Assembly (NCBI GenBank): GCA_003153875.1
Contig: PMBY01000399.1
Span: 130-5,709 of the forward strand
Origin: Myxococcales bacterium
Lineage (GTDB): Bacteria; Myxococcota; Polyangia; Fen-1088
Reading direction: 5' to 3'
Length of the DNA stretch: 5,580 bases
Part shown: in pieces, positions 3,991 through 5,580 of the stretch
Position numbering within the stretch: position 1 is the first letter of the stretch
Layout of the letters: each line of letters begins with the position of its first letter
Notes under the pieces: model-generated
What the model was told of the DNA's origin: nothing
Databases searched by the model: none
The model's input: only the letters and a program-made list of their open reading frames with translations
Program-made: the position numbers and the translations under genes

Positions 3991-5580
3991 CTACTTGCGC
4001 CGACGCGCCTTCTTGCGTGCCTTGCGCGCGTCCTTGCGCTTGCGCTTGTCCTTGGATCGGTCCTGGTTGCGCTGGGGCGCCTGGAAGTGGCCGCGTTCGG
4101 GCGACGGCGTGCTCATCATGGCGGCCAGTTGATCCATGTCCATGCCGCCGAGCAGTTTCTTGGCCTGGGCGATGCCCTTGAAGCCAGGGATCTTGCCGAG
4201 CAGCCCGGTTGAAGCCCCGAGCTGCATCATGACCTGCCTCATCATGGCGAAACGGTTGAGCAGGTCGGCGACCTCGGATTCCTTGCGGCCGCAGCCGCGT
4301 CCCACGCGGGCCAGGCGGCCCATGTCGTAGAAGGCGCTGCGCTTCTTCTTGCGCTTGCCGCCTTCGATGACTTCTTCCCAACTGGTGACGATGAAACGCT
4401 CGGGGTGGCGGCGTTCGTCCTCGGTCATCGACGAGATCATCGAGCCGATGCGCACCAACTCGCGGTCGTCCACTTGCAGGTTGGCGTCGGCGACACCGGG
4501 GATCTTGTCCACCAGGTCGGCGAGCGGCCCCATCTTCTTGAGCACGGAGATCTGCTCGAGGAAGTCGTTCATGTCGAACTTCCCCTTGAGCATGCGCAGG
4601 GCGTCCTGTTCGGCCTTCTCCTCGTCCACCACCTCCTCGAACTGGGTGATGAGACCCACCACGTCGCCGCGACCCAGGATCCGGCTGGCCATGCCGTCGG
4701 GCCGGAACTCCTCCAGGCGGTCGAGCGACTCGCCCATACCCACGTACTTGACCGCCTTGCCGGTCACCGCCTTGACCGACAGGGCCGCGCCGCCGCGCGC
4801 ATCGCCGTCCAGCTTGGTCAGGATGACGCCGTCGTAGGCCAGCCAGTCGTGGAAGGTCTTGGCGGTGGTCACCGCGTCCTGACCGATCATGGCGTCGACC
4901 ACGAAGAGGACATTGGCCGGATTGCAGCGGCGCTTGATCTCTTTCAGCTCATTCATCAGGGGCTCGTCGATGGCGAGCCGGCCGGCGGTGTCGAAGAGAA
5001 CCGTGTCGCGGCCTGATTCAGCAGCGATGCGCTGGGCCTTTTCACAGATGAGCGGCGGGCTGCCTCCGGGCTCGGAGTAGACCGGCATGTGAAGCTGCTC
5101 GCCCAGGATGCGGAGCTGGTCGATGGCCGCAGGCCGGTACACGTCGGCGGCGACCAGCAGGGGTCGGCGGCCACGCTTTTCCAGCAAACGCGCCAGCTTG
5201 CCGACGGTGGTGGTCTTGCCGCTTCCCTGCAGGCCCACCACCATGATGCCGGTGGGACCCTTCTTGGCGAACCGGATGCTCGAATCGACTGGCCCCATCA
5301 GATCGACCAGCTCGTCGTGGCACAGCTTGACGAAGTGGTCCTCTGGAGTCACGCGACGGACTTTTTCGTTGCTGCTCGCCCGTACCTTGACGATTACGCC
5401 AAGCGCCTTCTCCTTGACCCGCTTGCAGAAGTCTTGCACGACCTCGAAGCCGACGTCGGCCTCGAGCAGCGAAGTGCGCACGTCCACCAGCGCGGCATCG
5501 ACCGTGCTTTCGTTCAGCTCTGCCAGGCCCTGGAACTTCTGCTTGGCCGCTCGGAATCCTTGAGTCAGTGTCTCGAACAT
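3991..5580 (-). CDS. ffh: Signal recognition particle protein Ffh (SRP54)
   Basis: Ffh is the SRP GTPase. It binds signal sequences at the ribosome together with SRP RNA and hands the complex to FtsY at the membrane. The 529-residue product begins with the typical MFETLTQGF N domain. The G domain shows G1 GLQGSGKTTT (116-125), G2 DVYRPAAIDQL (146-156), G3 DTAGR (197-201), G4 TKLDGD (255-260) and the GMGE closing loop (281-284). The Met-rich M domain follows from about 309. The RNA-binding motif reads GRLARVGRGCG (421-431) in place of the usual SRxxRIAxGSG form. An insertion of about 22 residues (roughly 397-419) with a KRKKKR patch precedes it, and a Lys/Arg-rich tail ends the protein (508-529). 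These explain most of the extra length over E. coli Ffh (about 453). The ATG is the last codon of the window, so its promoter and ribosome-binding site lie outside. The start fits the family, though a longer form cannot be excluded. Confidence 0.97.
   Translation of the reverse strand: MFETLTQGFRAAKQKFQGLAELNESTVDAALVDVRTSLLEADVGFEVVQDFCKRVKEKALGVIVKVRASSNEKVRRVTPEDHFVKLCHDELVDLMGPVDSSIRFAKKGPTGIMVVGLQGSGKTTTVGKLARLLEKRGRRPLLVAADVYRPAAIDQLRILGEQLHMPVYSEPGGSPPLICEKAQRIAAESGRDTVLFDTAGRLAIDEPLMNELKEIKRRCNPANVLFVVDAMIGQDAVTTAKTFHDWLAYDGVILTKLDGDARGGAALSVKAVTGKAVKYVGMGESLDRLEEFRPDGMASRILGRGDVVGLITQFEEVVDEEKAEQDALRMLKGKFDMNDFLEQISVLKKMGPLADLVDKIPGVADANLQVDDRELVRIGSMISSMTEDERRHPERFIVTSWEEVIEGGKRKKKRSAFYDMGRLARVGRGCGRKESEVADLLNRFAMMRQVMMQLGASTGLLGKIPGFKGIAQAKKLLGGMDMDQLAAMMSTPSPERGHFQAPQRNQDRSKDKRKRKDARKARKKARRRK

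Noticed and set aside
4405..5016. Plus-strand open frame (203 codons) antisense to ffh
   Set aside because: The sequence is Val/Leu/His/Gly repetitive, as expected from the reverse complement of a GC-rich gene, and ffh is unambiguous on the other strand.
1..5580. CRISPR array, insertion sequence, attachment site or transferred island
   Set aside because: I saw no regularly spaced direct repeats, transposase or integrase motifs, or change in base composition along the window.

Overview
This is a GC-rich chromosomal window of ordinary bacterial housekeeping character. It holds five protein-coding genes and no sign of mobile elements, CRISPR arrays or RNA genes. The style of several proteins suggests a member of the Myxococcota or a related deltaproteobacterial lineage. 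The pointers are an Lgt whose last membrane region carries a DDDRG...LSTSQ-type sequence, an Ffh with a GIMVVGLQGSGKTTT P-loop region and a FAMMRQ M-domain helix, and a tail-anchored double-FHA protein. This placement rests on remembered family resemblance, not on a search.

Layout: bases 1-104 are a leader with two short perfect palindromes and no gene that can be assigned. Four genes then run on the plus strand: lgt (105-1199), an unrecognised winged-helix/coiled-coil protein (1278-1853), a double-FHA membrane-anchored protein (1878-2915) and a short class I mannose-6-phosphate isomerase (2935-3918). The last three are separated by only 24 and 19 bases and look co-transcribed. The 78-base gap after lgt has a strong Shine-Dalgarno sequence and a TATAAG hexamer, so a second promoter there is possible. 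A 72-base convergent intergenic region with overlapping inverted repeats separates this group from ffh, which is on the minus strand (5580-3991) with its start codon exactly at the window edge.

Function: Lgt and Ffh both serve protein export. Ffh targets nascent membrane proteins to the translocon, and Lgt lipidates prolipoproteins after export. They are on opposite strands, so nothing here shows shared regulation. ManA links fructose-6-phosphate to mannose metabolism for surface polysaccharide. The FHA protein should read phosphothreonine marks at the membrane, but no Ser/Thr kinase is in view. The winged-helix protein may bind DNA; its target is unknown.

The observations most worth a second look are an insertion of about 22 residues in the Ffh M domain just before the SRP-RNA-binding motif, the unrecognised winged-helix protein, the overlapping inverted repeats between the convergent genes, and the variant catalytic region plus N-terminal insertion of Lgt. 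I see no convincing new multi-gene system.
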